Positions 15,449 to 23,201 of a stretch of DNA of 24,618 nucleotides are shown piece by piece. Source of the DNA: an uncultured Bacteroidia bacterium (GTDB lineage: Bacteria; Bacteroidota; Bacteroidia; Bacteroidales; CAJPTX01); assembly GCA_938038735.1 (NCBI GenBank), contig CALHSW010000010.1, forward strand, positions 1 through 24,618, written 5' to 3'. Positions within the stretch are counted from its first letter, which is position 1, and each line of letters begins with the position of its first letter. The notes under the pieces are model-generated. The model was not told the DNA's origin. It searched no databases and saw only the letters and a program-made list of their open reading frames with translations. The translations under genes were made by a program, and so were the position numbers.

Positions 15449-16099
15449 GTGAACGTTCCTATATTTAGTATGTGCAGCGGTAGGGTTGCTATTCTGCTTT
15501 TCCCATTACTGCTGCTATCCGCAGGAGATGGTGATACAGTAAAGGGACAAGGAGTGCAAATGGAGCTGGCAACGTTTGGCATGGGGTGCTTTTGGTGCAG
15601 CGAGGCGGTTTTTGGAGAGCTTGATGGGGTGGAGAAGGTGGTGCCGGGCTACAGCGGGGGAACTGTAGAAAGTCCAACCTACACCCAGGTGTGCAGCGGT
15701 GCTACGGGGCACGCTGAGGTGGTGCAGGTAACGTTTGATCTGACAAAGGTAAGCTACGCGAAGCTTCTGGAGGTGTTTTTCACGCTACACGACCCTACAA
15801 CGGTGGATCAGCAAGGGGCTGACGTGGGGTCCCAGTATCGCTCGGTGATATTTACGCATAGCGAGGAGCAGGCGAAGGCGGCGCGGGAGGCGATAGCTGC
15901 GTTAGATGCGGCCAAGGTGTGGCGCGACCCTGTGGTGACGGCGGTGGAACCCTTTACCTGTTTTTGGGAGGCGGAGGATTACCACCACGCCTACTACGCG
16001 AATAATCCACGACAGGGGTACTGCATGATGGTGGTACGGCCGAAGGTGCTGAAGCTAAAGAAGGTATTTGCAGATTTACTGCGTGTCAAACCGCGGTAA
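15449..16099 (+). CDS. msrA: Peptide methionine sulfoxide reductase MsrA
   Basis: Reduces the S-epimer of methionine sulfoxide in proteins. The catalytic domain opens ELATFGMGCFWC with the nucleophilic cysteine in GCFWC, and the resolving cysteine sits in QGYC near the C-terminus. GYSGG, GHAEVV and DPTTVDQQGADVGSQYRS are all present. The start is ambiguous. The longest frame (GTG at 15449, 216 residues; or ATG at 15470) adds a hydrophobic segment that could be a signal peptide. An internal ATG at 15560 has AAGGAG five bases upstream and gives a 179-residue protein of normal cytoplasmic length. A terminator overlaps the last codons. Confidence 0.92.
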   Translation: MNVPIFSMCSGRVAILLFPLLLLSAGDGDTVKGQGVQMELATFGMGCFWCSEAVFGELDGVEKVVPGYSGGTVESPTYTQVCSGATGHAEVVQVTFDLTKVSYAKLLEVFFTLHDPTTVDQQGADVGSQYRSVIFTHSEEQAKAAREAIAALDAAKVWRDPVVTAVEPFTCFWEAEDYHHAYYANNPRQGYCMMVVRPKVLKLKKVFADLLRVKPR

Positions 16100-16110
16100 A
16101 TCTTTTTTTT
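16072..16110 (+). terminator. Intrinsic terminator overlapping the end of msrA
   Basis: The arm at 16072-16083 (AGATTTACTGCG) pairs with 16092-16103 (CGCGGTAAATCT) over twelve pairs with one G-T wobble and an eight-base loop. Seven T residues follow at 16104-16110. The stem covers the msrA stop codon (16097-16099), and dpp4 starts only 50 bases beyond the T run. Confidence 0.85.
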
Positions 16111-16160
16111 GCGTGGGTGGATTTGAGGTAGCGATTGAGAAAGAAAAGGGGCAAGAGCGT

Positions 16161-18332
16161 ATGAAAATGGTGCAGTGGGCAGGGGTGCTGCTGTTGGTGT
16201 TCGGGGCTGTGCTGGGGCGTGCAGTGCACGGCGAGGAGAAGCGGATGCTGACGATGGAGCAGGCGGTGCTGCCGCGGGAGCAAGGACTGATGCCGGCCAC
16301 GTTGCCGGGCTTTGCGTTTCGGCCGCAGAGCGATGGGTACTCCTACGTGGATGGAAATGACTTGGTGATTAAGCAGGTAGGGCGACAGCAGGAGGTGCTA
16401 CGCCTACCTTTGGGGCGGGTTAATGCATCGCTGCGTAGCTACGGTGCCGACACGGTGCGGAGCTGGTACGGTTATCAGTGGGAAGGGCGCGAGAGGGTGT
16501 CGCTGTGGAGTGGGCTGAAAAAATTCTACGTTGCGGTGAATCGTGGGGCTGTGGCACCGGGGTGGCAGTTGCCCGCGGGGGCTGACAACGTGCACGAGTC
16601 GCCGAGCGGGGAGTGGATCTCCTTCAACTTGGGCGAGGCTATCTACATCATGGATGGCAGCGGGCAGCAGCGCATGGTGACGGCCGACACGGCGGTTGGG
16701 GTAGTGAATGGGCGGTCGGTGCACCAAAACGAATTCGGCATAGATGGAGGTATCTTTTGGTCGCCGGAAGGGGATCGGTTGGCCTTTTATCGCATGGATG
16801 AGAGTATGGTGGGCGAATACCCATTGCTTGACATCTCCACGCGGAAAGCGGCCATGCGGCCCTTCCGCTACCCGATGGCTGGGATGGCAAGTCACCATGT
16901 GACGGTAGGCGTTTACGCAGTACAGGGGGATGGCAAGGTGGTTTGGCTGCAAACCGGCGGAGACCCCGAGCACTACCTCACGAATGTGACCTTTACGCCC
17001 GATGGGAAAGAGGTGGTGATAGCCGAGCTGAATCGGGAGCAGAACCATATGCAGCTCAACCGTTACGATGCGGAAACAGGAGCAAAGCTTGGGACGCTCT
17101 TTGAAGAGCAGGATGCGGAGTACGTGGAGCCATTGGCGGGGCCGCGGTACGTGCCCGGCGGCAAAGGGGCGTTCGTGTGGGAGAGCCAGCGGAGCGGGCA
17201 TAACCATTTGTATTTATACAGCGCAGAGGGGAAGCTGCAGCGAGCGTTGACGGAGGGCGAATGGGATGTGCTGGGCGTGTTGGGCTTTAGTAACCGAGGC
17301 GATGAGCTGTACATATATAGTAATGCGGGGGCGGTACTAGAGCGGCATGTGGAGGCGGTACCGATTCGCGGTGGGCAGCGTCGGCGGCTAAGCGACGTGG
17401 CGGGGTACCACACGGCTGTAGTTGATTTGGCGGGGAGTCGTTTTGCTGCGTCGTGGAGCAATGGGTTGGAGCCTGGAGGCTTCTACGTGAAGAGCTTGAG
17501 AAAGGGAAAACGGATCGATTTGCTGACTGCGGGCAATCCGCTTGAGGCGTTTGCGATGCCGGAGGTAGAGCTGGTGAAGATTAAGGCGGCGGATGGGGTG
17601 ACCGATCTGTATGGTCGTCTCATCAAGCCGCTCGGCATGGAGGAGGGGAAAAAGTACCCGGTGATAGTGTACGTGTACGGCGGGCCGCACGCGCAGATGG
17701 TGGATGGCTCTTGGCTTTACGGCACGCGCTACTGGGAGCTGCTCATGGCGCAGCGGGGGTACGTGGTGTTCGTGCTGGACAATCGGGGGTCGGCGAATCG
17801 TGGGTTCGCCTTTGAGCAGGTAATCCACCGCAAGCTTGGCCAGGCAGAGCTTGCAGACCAGATGGAGGGGGTGAAGTACCTGAAGAGTTTGCCGTACGTG
17901 GACGGCAGCCGTATGGGCGTGCATGGGTGGAGCTATGGTGGCTTCATGTCGATGACGATGCTGATGAAGGGGGGCGACACGTTCAAGGTAGGGGTGTCGG
18001 GGGGACCGGTGATTGACTGGAAGTACTACGAGATAATGTATGGGGAGCGTTACATGGATCGGCCGCAGGATAATGAAGAGGGATATCAGTGGGCTGATTT
18101 GAAACGTGCAGTGGATGGGTTAGCGGGTAAGCATTTGCTAATGATCCATGGGCTGGAGGACAACGTGGTGGTGCCGCAGCATACGCTCAGCTTCATGAAG
18201 GCGTGCGTGGATGCTGGGCGAACTGAGGTGGATGCGTTCTTCTATCCAGGGCATCGCCATAATGTGCGGGGGCAGGATAGGATACACCTGATGAATAAGG
18301 TTACGGAGTACTTTGACCAGTACCTTCGTTGA
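16161..18332 (+). CDS. dpp4: Dipeptidyl peptidase IV (S9B), exported
   Basis: Serine exopeptidase that releases N-terminal Xaa-Pro dipeptides from proline-rich peptides. I use the ATG at 16161, which gives 723 residues and a signal peptide ending near GRAVHG; the upstream in-frame TTG lies inside msrA. The N-terminal half is the eight-bladed propeller with HQNEFGI, FYRMDESMVGEYP and MAGMASHHVTVG. The C-terminal hydrolase shows KKYPVIVYVYGGPHAQ and the triad S591 (GWSYGGF), D667 (HGLEDNVV) and H700 (GHRHNV). From memory, length and triad positions nearly coincide with P. gingivalis DPP4. No consensus promoter was found between the msrA terminator and the start, so expression may depend on readthrough. 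Confidence 0.93.
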   Translation: MKMVQWAGVLLLVFGAVLGRAVHGEEKRMLTMEQAVLPREQGLMPATLPGFAFRPQSDGYSYVDGNDLVIKQVGRQQEVLRLPLGRVNASLRSYGADTVRSWYGYQWEGRERVSLWSGLKKFYVAVNRGAVAPGWQLPAGADNVHESPSGEWISFNLGEAIYIMDGSGQQRMVTADTAVGVVNGRSVHQNEFGIDGGIFWSPEGDRLAFYRMDESMVGEYPLLDISTRKAAMRPFRYPMAGMASHHVTVGVYAVQGDGKVVWLQTGGDPEHYLTNVTFTPDGKEVVIAELNREQNHMQLNRYDAETGAKLGTLFEEQDAEYVEPLAGPRYVPGGKGAFVWESQRSGHNHLYLYSAEGKLQRALTEGEWDVLGVLGFSNRGDELYIYSNAGAVLERHVEAVPIRGGQRRRLSDVAGYHTAVVDLAGSRFAASWSNGLEPGGFYVKSLRKGKRIDLLTAGNPLEAFAMPEVELVKIKAADGVTDLYGRLIKPLGMEEGKKYPVIVYVYGGPHAQMVDGSWLYGTRYWELLMAQRGYVVFVLDNRGSANRGFAFEQVIHRKLGQAELADQMEGVKYLKSLPYVDGSRMGVHGWSYGGFMSMTMLMKGGDTFKVGVSGGPVIDWKYYEIMYGERYMDRPQDNEEGYQWADLKRAVDGLAGKHLLMIHGLEDNVVVPQHTLSFMKACVDAGRTEVDAFFYPGHRHNVRGQDRIHLMNKVTEYFDQYLR

Positions 18333-18364
18333 GATAGCATTGCCTTTTTGTTTAGAATAATTCA

Positions 18365-18372
18365 TACCTTTG
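18365..18372 (+). promoter_or_regulatory. -7 box upstream of the first M23 gene
   Basis: TACCTTTG is a perfect -7 match located 61 bases before the start codon. The nearest TTG (18340-18342) gives a 22-base spacer, slightly longer than the usual 19-21. Confidence 0.6.
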
Positions 18373-18433
18373 CGGCCGGTGGGGCTGTGGGCGAGGTTAG
18401 ATCGCAAAAGAAAGATTGATTTGAAGATAGCTG

Positions 18434-19396
18434 ATGGCGAGAAAGAAGTTTTTGTACAATCCTGACACGCTTCGTTACGAGCATCGTAAAGAGCCGTTGG
18501 CGCGGCGCATATTGCGTGCGGGGTTGGGGGTGTCGGCGAGCGTGGCGGTGGGTTTTGGCATCATGGTAGCGTACACCTCTCTGTTCGCGACGCCGCGTTC
18601 ACATGCGTTGCGTCGGGACATAAATGACCGTGTGATAGCACTTTCGATGCTGCGAGACCGGGTGAATAGCTCGGCGCGGCAGTTGGCCATAATAGAGAAT
18701 CGGGATAACAATTTGTACCGTACGATATTTGAGGCAGACACCATAGCGGAGTCCATTCGTGAGGGGGGAATAGGAGGTGTGGAGCGGTATGGGAACTACC
18801 TACAGATGCCGAATGGGAGTTTACTGCGCGATGTGGCGCAGGATATAGATAGGCTTACGTGGCGGGCGTACGTGCAGTCGAAGTCGTTTGACGATGTGGC
18901 GCGGTTGGCGTACACGAAAGATCGGATGGTGCACTGCGTGCCAGCGATACAGCCGGTGTCGGTGCAGCAGCTAACTCGGATGTCATCGCCATTCGGCTAT
19001 CGTCGAGATCCCTTCACGCATGCAGCGAAGATGCATACGGGGCTGGACTTTGTTGGGAGTCCTAACACGCCGATACATGCCACGGGCGATGGTTTGGTGG
19101 TGGTGGCTTCAATGAGTACGGGGGGATATGGCCGTCAGGTAGTAATAGATCATGGGTTTGGCTATAAGACCCGCTATGCGCATATGTCGAGCATCTCGGT
19201 GGTGGAGGGCGAGCGGGTGAAGCGGGGGCAGGTGGTAGGCAAGATGGGGTCTACGGGGCGTAGCACCGGAACGCATTTGCATTACGAGGTGCTGGTGAAG
19301 AATAGGCCGGTGAACCCTGCGTTGTATTTTAGCGATGTGAGCGAGGAGGAGTACGAGGACATGCTTGCGAATGCGCAGTTGCAGCAGATGGACTAA
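18434..19396 (+). CDS. Membrane-anchored M23 (LytM) metallopeptidase, first of two
   Basis: Probable peptidoglycan endopeptidase facing the periplasm. The 320-residue product has a short cytoplasmic basic N-terminus, one membrane segment (about 27-50), and a helical, probably coiled-coil stretch (about 55-95). A variable linker leads to the LytM domain starting near MSSPFGYRRDPFT. Zinc-ligand motifs are intact: H201 and D205 in HTGLDF, a histidine in RYAHMSS, and H281/H283 in HLHYE. It should therefore be catalytically competent, unlike EnvC/NlpD-type regulators that have lost ligands. It is followed after 122 bases by a paralogue of the same architecture. Confidence 0.9.
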   Translation: MARKKFLYNPDTLRYEHRKEPLARRILRAGLGVSASVAVGFGIMVAYTSLFATPRSHALRRDINDRVIALSMLRDRVNSSARQLAIIENRDNNLYRTIFEADTIAESIREGGIGGVERYGNYLQMPNGSLLRDVAQDIDRLTWRAYVQSKSFDDVARLAYTKDRMVHCVPAIQPVSVQQLTRMSSPFGYRRDPFTHAAKMHTGLDFVGSPNTPIHATGDGLVVVASMSTGGYGRQVVIDHGFGYKTRYAHMSSISVVEGERVKRGQVVGKMGSTGRSTGTHLHYEVLVKNRPVNPALYFSDVSEEEYEDMLANAQLQQMD

Positions 19397-19518
19397 GCTA
19401 AGGCCTGTAAGGCGGAGTGTTGATTTCCGGCGAGGTTGCTGCGTTGAGTTCTAGTTTCGTTGAGAGTGCCAAAAGCGGCGGAGCGGTGGCGTGGCGGTAG
19501 AGGAGTGGGCGGAAGTTT

Positions 19519-20490
19519 ATGGCAGCGAAGAAATACCAGTTTAATAAGGAATCACTAAGCTATACGCAGGTGCGTCGCGGGTGGCGATGGTACGTGGGTG
19601 TTGCGTTTCGGTACTTCTTGGCGGGTCTGGCACTGGCGCTGCTTGTGTATATCGTTTTTTCACTGTTCTCCTATACGCCGAGTGAACGCCGTTTAGCGTG
19701 GGAGCGTGCGCAGCTAGATAGTGCGGTGGCAGAGCTAAATGCTCGGTACGATCAGGTGTCGGCTGTGCTATCGGACATAGATAGTCGCGATAAGAGTATC
19801 TACCGAACGATTTTTGAGTCGGAGCCGAGCGAAAGCGATGCTGAGGCGGCGGAGCAGGCGGTGTCGAATCTGTACCAACAGCTGGAAGAGGAAGGCGCAG
19901 AGGTTTTATTGCGACGTACTGATGGCCTTTTAGCAAAGCTGGATACGCTGAGCGAAACGCAATCAAGGCGGTTTGACACGGTGGTGGCGCTGGTGAAGCA
20001 GCAAGGAGCAGCGGTACGTCAGATTCCATCGGTACAACCCGTTGATAATGGGAAACTGACCGGGATGGTGGCATCGTTTGGGCGTAGGGTGCATCCGTTC
20101 TACAAGGTGCTGCGCATGCATACGGGTGTGGATTACGCGCTGCCGGTGGGTTCTCCCGTATATGCCACAGCGGATGGCACCGTGAGAACGGTCAAACGCT
20201 CGGAGCGGGGGTATGGCAATATGATAGTAGTGGAGCATGGGGCTTTGTACTCCACCTCGTACGCCCATTTAGAAAAGATCAACGTTCGGCAGGGGCAGAG
20301 CGTGCGCCGGGGCGATGTGATTGGAGAGGTTGGGAATACGGGGCTGAGCATGGCGCCTCACCTGCACTATGAGGTTCTGTACAAGGGCGAAGCTGTGGAC
20401 CCAGTGAACTACTTTTTTGGCGAATTGGGGCCACTAGAGCTGGAGCGGATGGAGCGGAATGCAGCGCAGCGTGGGCAAACGCTAGACTAG
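19519..20490 (+). CDS. Membrane-anchored M23 (LytM) metallopeptidase, second of two
   Basis: Paralogue of the preceding gene, 323 residues. It shares the architecture: a KKYQFNKESLSY N-terminus like KKFLYNPDTLRY, a membrane segment at about 26-50, a coiled-coil-like stretch, then LytM. The zinc motifs fall at the same residue numbers as in the first copy: H201/D205 in HTGVDY, the histidine in SYAHLE, and H281/H283 in HLHYE. The linker (about 95-180) is unrelated and more acidic, so the two may differ in partner or septal position rather than chemistry. No -7 box was seen in the 122-base gap, so cotranscription with the first copy is likely. The stop is TAG. Confidence 0.9.
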   Translation: MAAKKYQFNKESLSYTQVRRGWRWYVGVAFRYFLAGLALALLVYIVFSLFSYTPSERRLAWERAQLDSAVAELNARYDQVSAVLSDIDSRDKSIYRTIFESEPSESDAEAAEQAVSNLYQQLEEEGAEVLLRRTDGLLAKLDTLSETQSRRFDTVVALVKQQGAAVRQIPSVQPVDNGKLTGMVASFGRRVHPFYKVLRMHTGVDYALPVGSPVYATADGTVRTVKRSERGYGNMIVVEHGALYSTSYAHLEKINVRQGQSVRRGDVIGEVGNTGLSMAPHLHYEVLYKGEAVDPVNYFFGELGPLELERMERNAAQRGQTLD

Positions 20491-20528
20491 TAGTGGCAGC
20501 GCAGATGGTGGCGGGCTATGCAGTCGTT

Positions 20529-20558
20529 TTGAATATTTAGTGAAAACGTTTACATTTG
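20529..20558 (+). promoter_or_regulatory. Promoter of hppA
   Basis: TTG at 20529-20531 and TACATTTG at 20551-20558 are separated by 19 bases, a full match to the Bacteroidetes consensus. The leader to the hppA ATG is about 75 bases. Confidence 0.75.
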
Positions 20559-20637
20559 TGCTGCGCTAATAGGGTGTGAGTACATATTTTTTAGGTTAAG
20601 AGGAAAAGGTAAAGGAGTAAAAACAAGGAGTTATTCT

Positions 20638-22884
20638 ATGACAGCAATACCTTCAATATTTTGGCTAGTGCCGGCGGCGTCGCTGTTGGCACTGGGCTTT
20701 GCGTGGTATTTTTACCGCGATATGAAGAAGCGCGATGAGGGGACGGAGCGGATGCGTGAGATTGCCTCGCACGTACGGAAAGGGGCGATGTCGTACCTGT
20801 GGCAGCAGTACAAGGTGGTGCTAATAGCTTTTTTGGTGCTGGCGGCATTCTTCTCGGTGCTGGCCTATGGGTTTGGCGTGCAGAATAAGTGGGTGCCATT
20901 CGCCTTTTTGACGGGCGGTCTCTTCTCGGCGTTGGCGGGTTATATCGGGATGCGCACCGCGACCTATGCCTCGGCGAGGGCGACTCAGGCGGCTCGTACA
21001 TCGCTGAATGGCGGTCTGCGGGTGGCGTTCCGTAGCGGTGCAGTGATGGGGCTGACGGTGGTAGGGCTTGGGCTGCTTGACATCTCGCTGTGGTACTTGA
21101 TACTGAATGCATTTGTAGACGCGCCAACGCAGCAGCAGTCGCTCGTGGTGATAACCACCACGATGCTGACGTTCGGCATGGGTGCATCCACGCAGGCCCT
21201 ATTTGCCCGTGTGGGCGGGGGCATCTACACGAAGGCAGCTGACGTTGGGGCCGACCTGGTGGGCAAGGTGGAGGCAGGGATCCCCGAGGATGACCCGCGC
21301 AACCCCGCCACGATCGCTGACAACGTGGGGGACAACGTGGGGGATGTTGCCGGTATGGGCGCAGACCTTTACGAAAGTTACTGCGGCGCGGTGCTGGCAA
21401 CAATGGCGTTGGGTGCGTCAGCTTTTTCTGCGGGTGAGTTTGATATGCAGGTAAAGAGTATCATCGCGCCGATGATGATTGCAGCGATGGGTGTGATCCT
21501 CTCGTTGATAGGTATATTCCTGGTTCGCACCAAGGAGGGTGCCTCGATGCGCCAGCTGATGGGGGCGTTGAACCTTGGGGTGAACACAAGCGCCGTATTG
21601 ATCGCGGTGGCGACCTTCGTTTGCCTTTGGGCGTTGGGGCTTGAGAATTGGCTCTACATGTCGTGCGCAGTGGTGGTAGGGCTGCTTGTGGGCATTGTGA
21701 TTGGCAAGTCAACGGAGTACTACACGTCGCACTCCTACCGCCCGACGCAGAAAGTGGCGGAGAGCGCGAAAATGGGGCATGCCACGGTGATAATCTCTGG
21801 TCTTGGGCTCGGCATGGCATCCACTGCGATCCCTGTGATTGCCGTGGTGTTCGGAATCACGTTTGCCTACCTATTCGCCTCTGGTTTTGACTTTACGAAT
21901 GTGGGAATGGGGCTCTACGGCATCGGGATAGCGGCTGTGGGGATGCTTTCCACCCTTGGAATTACGTTGGCTACTGATGCGTATGGCCCGATAGCGGACA
22001 ATGCGGGGGGCAACGCAGAGATGAGCGGTTTGCCGCACGAGGTGCGTGAGCGTACCGATGCGCTTGATGCGCTGGGCAACACTACGGCTGCCACGGGCAA
22101 GGGGTTTGCGATAGGATCGGCAGCGCTGACGGCGTTGGCATTGCTGGCATCGTACATAGAGGAGATTAAGATTGGAATGGTTCGGCTGTTTGACCAGGGC
22201 AAGGAGGTAACGGCAGACGTGATGCAGGGAGTGAAAGAGACGGCTGAGGCGGCTGGAGTGTCGCTCTCAGAAGCCGTGCATGCGGCAGATATTAACCAAT
22301 TCATGGATTGGTTCGGTGTGAACCTGATGAACTATAAGGTGCTGGTGGGGGTGTTTATCGGCTCTATGCTAGCGTTCCTGTTCTCGGGGTTGACGATGAA
22401 TGCAGTGGGGCGCGCAGCGCAGAAGATGGTGGAGGAGGTGCGCCGTCAGTTCCGTGAGATAAAGGGGATTCTAGAGGGGAAGGCAACGCCGGACTACGAG
22501 CGTTGCGTGGCGATATCGACAAAGGCGGCGCAGGTGGAGATGGTACTCCCCGCGGCGTTGGCGATTTTGATTCCAATATGCACCGGTTTGATATTCGGCG
22601 TAGCGGGTGTGATGGGCCTGCTGGTGGGCGGCCTAGGCACAGGCTTCGTGATGGCGATATTTATGGCGAACTCGGGCGGAGCGTGGGATAATGCGAAGAA
22701 GTTTATTGAGGAGGGGAACTTTGGCGGCAAGGGAAGCGATTCGCATAAGGCGGCGGTGACGGGCGACACGGTGGGAGACCCATTCAAGGATACGTCGGGG
22801 CCGAGCCTTAACATATTGATAAAGCTGATGAGCATGGTGTCAATCGTGATGGCGGGTTTGACGGTGGCGTATAGCGTGCTGTAG
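20638..22884 (+). CDS. hppA: K+-stimulated ion-pumping membrane pyrophosphatase
   Basis: Integral inner-membrane pump that hydrolyses pyrophosphate and exports Na+ and/or H+. The 748-residue protein has about 16 membrane segments. Substrate-binding acidic loops are intact: DVGADLVGKVEAGIPEDDPR (from D202), ADNVGDNVGD (227-236), ADNAGGNAEM, and TGDTVGDPFKDTSG near the C-terminus. GNTTAATGKG (480-489) has alanine at 484 and glycine at 487, the K+-dependent type; independent enzymes have lysine at the first of these. The gate glutamate is E246. T92, F96, D148 and M176 may match a dual Na+/H+ signature (see findings). AAGGAG lies seven bases before the ATG. It has its own promoter and terminator. 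Confidence 0.95.
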   Translation: MTAIPSIFWLVPAASLLALGFAWYFYRDMKKRDEGTERMREIASHVRKGAMSYLWQQYKVVLIAFLVLAAFFSVLAYGFGVQNKWVPFAFLTGGLFSALAGYIGMRTATYASARATQAARTSLNGGLRVAFRSGAVMGLTVVGLGLLDISLWYLILNAFVDAPTQQQSLVVITTTMLTFGMGASTQALFARVGGGIYTKAADVGADLVGKVEAGIPEDDPRNPATIADNVGDNVGDVAGMGADLYESYCGAVLATMALGASAFSAGEFDMQVKSIIAPMMIAAMGVILSLIGIFLVRTKEGASMRQLMGALNLGVNTSAVLIAVATFVCLWALGLENWLYMSCAVVVGLLVGIVIGKSTEYYTSHSYRPTQKVAESAKMGHATVIISGLGLGMASTAIPVIAVVFGITFAYLFASGFDFTNVGMGLYGIGIAAVGMLSTLGITLATDAYGPIADNAGGNAEMSGLPHEVRERTDALDALGNTTAATGKGFAIGSAALTALALLASYIEEIKIGMVRLFDQGKEVTADVMQGVKETAEAAGVSLSEAVHAADINQFMDWFGVNLMNYKVLVGVFIGSMLAFLFSGLTMNAVGRAAQKMVEEVRRQFREIKGILEGKATPDYERCVAISTKAAQVEMVLPAALAILIPICTGLIFGVAGVMGLLVGGLGTGFVMAIFMANSGGAWDNAKKFIEEGNFGGKGSDSHKAAVTGDTVGDPFKDTSGPSLNILIKLMSMVSIVMAGLTVAYSVL

Positions 22885-22904
22885 TTGTAGGCGTATTTTA
22901 TGAA

Positions 22905-22941
22905 CCGAGGGGGTAGGCGCAAGGAGCGTCTGCCCCCTCGG
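22905..22941 (+). terminator. Hairpin terminator after hppA
   Basis: Sixteen-base arms (22905-22920 and 22926-22941) pair fully with two G-T wobbles around the loop AAGGA. The stem is GC-rich (CCGAGGGGG/CCCCCTCGG) and begins 20 bases past the hppA stop. There is no strong T run after it, so it may act mainly as a stability or boundary hairpin. Confidence 0.65.
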
Positions 22942-22991
22942 CTTATAGGGGTGTAATGGCTGGGCCATGACTTGGCGGTGTGCCCCTTTCT

Positions 22992-23057
22992 CGGCTATTG
23001 GGAGACCGTCCTGCGGACGGGGCTGCATTGGCGGCGAAAAATTATACGGGTTGTGGT
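22992..23057 (+). repeat. Interspersed repeat, part B (copy B4)
   Basis: CGGCTATTGGGAGACCGTCC, the loop TGC, GGACGGGGCTGCATTGG and then CGGCGAAAA align over about 60 bases with part B at 689-760. The hairpin is kept although the loop differs (TGC instead of TTC). The leading CGGCTATTG matches the A-B joint of the composite copy, so this looks like a copy that lost part A. It separates hppA from hsdS. Confidence 0.75.
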
Positions 23058-23158
23058 GGAGAATTGGTTGACCGTTCGGGGATAGTGTCGCAGAGCTGAT
23101 GAGGCAATAACACGCATATTGCCCCCGCCATAACTCTCTTCGGCAGGAGAAAATATTA

Positions 23159-23166
23159 TACCTTTG
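23159..23166 (+). promoter_or_regulatory. -7 box upstream of hsdS
   Basis: TACCTTTG is a perfect -7 match 35 bases before the hsdS start codon. No TTG at ideal spacing was seen; a TTC lies 17 bases upstream. It suggests hsdS is transcribed alone rather than from an hsdM promoter. Confidence 0.55.
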
Positions 23167-23201
23167 CAGATGTAGCTATATAGGTAAGGCGACATCGGGG
23201 C

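Noticed and set aside
16068..16160. N-terminal extension of DPP4 from a TTG inside msrA
   Set aside because: The added residues spoil the signal peptide and overlap msrA and its terminator. The ATG at 16161 gives the expected length and export signal.
16404..17207. 267-codon open frame antisense to dpp4
   Set aside because: It lies wholly within dpp4 on the opposite strand, is histidine and proline rich, and shows no motif; a shadow of the real gene.
20636..21403. 255-codon open frame antisense to hppA
   Set aside because: Composition is proline, arginine and serine rich as expected from the complement of a GC-rich gene, with no domain. The sense strand is clearly hppA.
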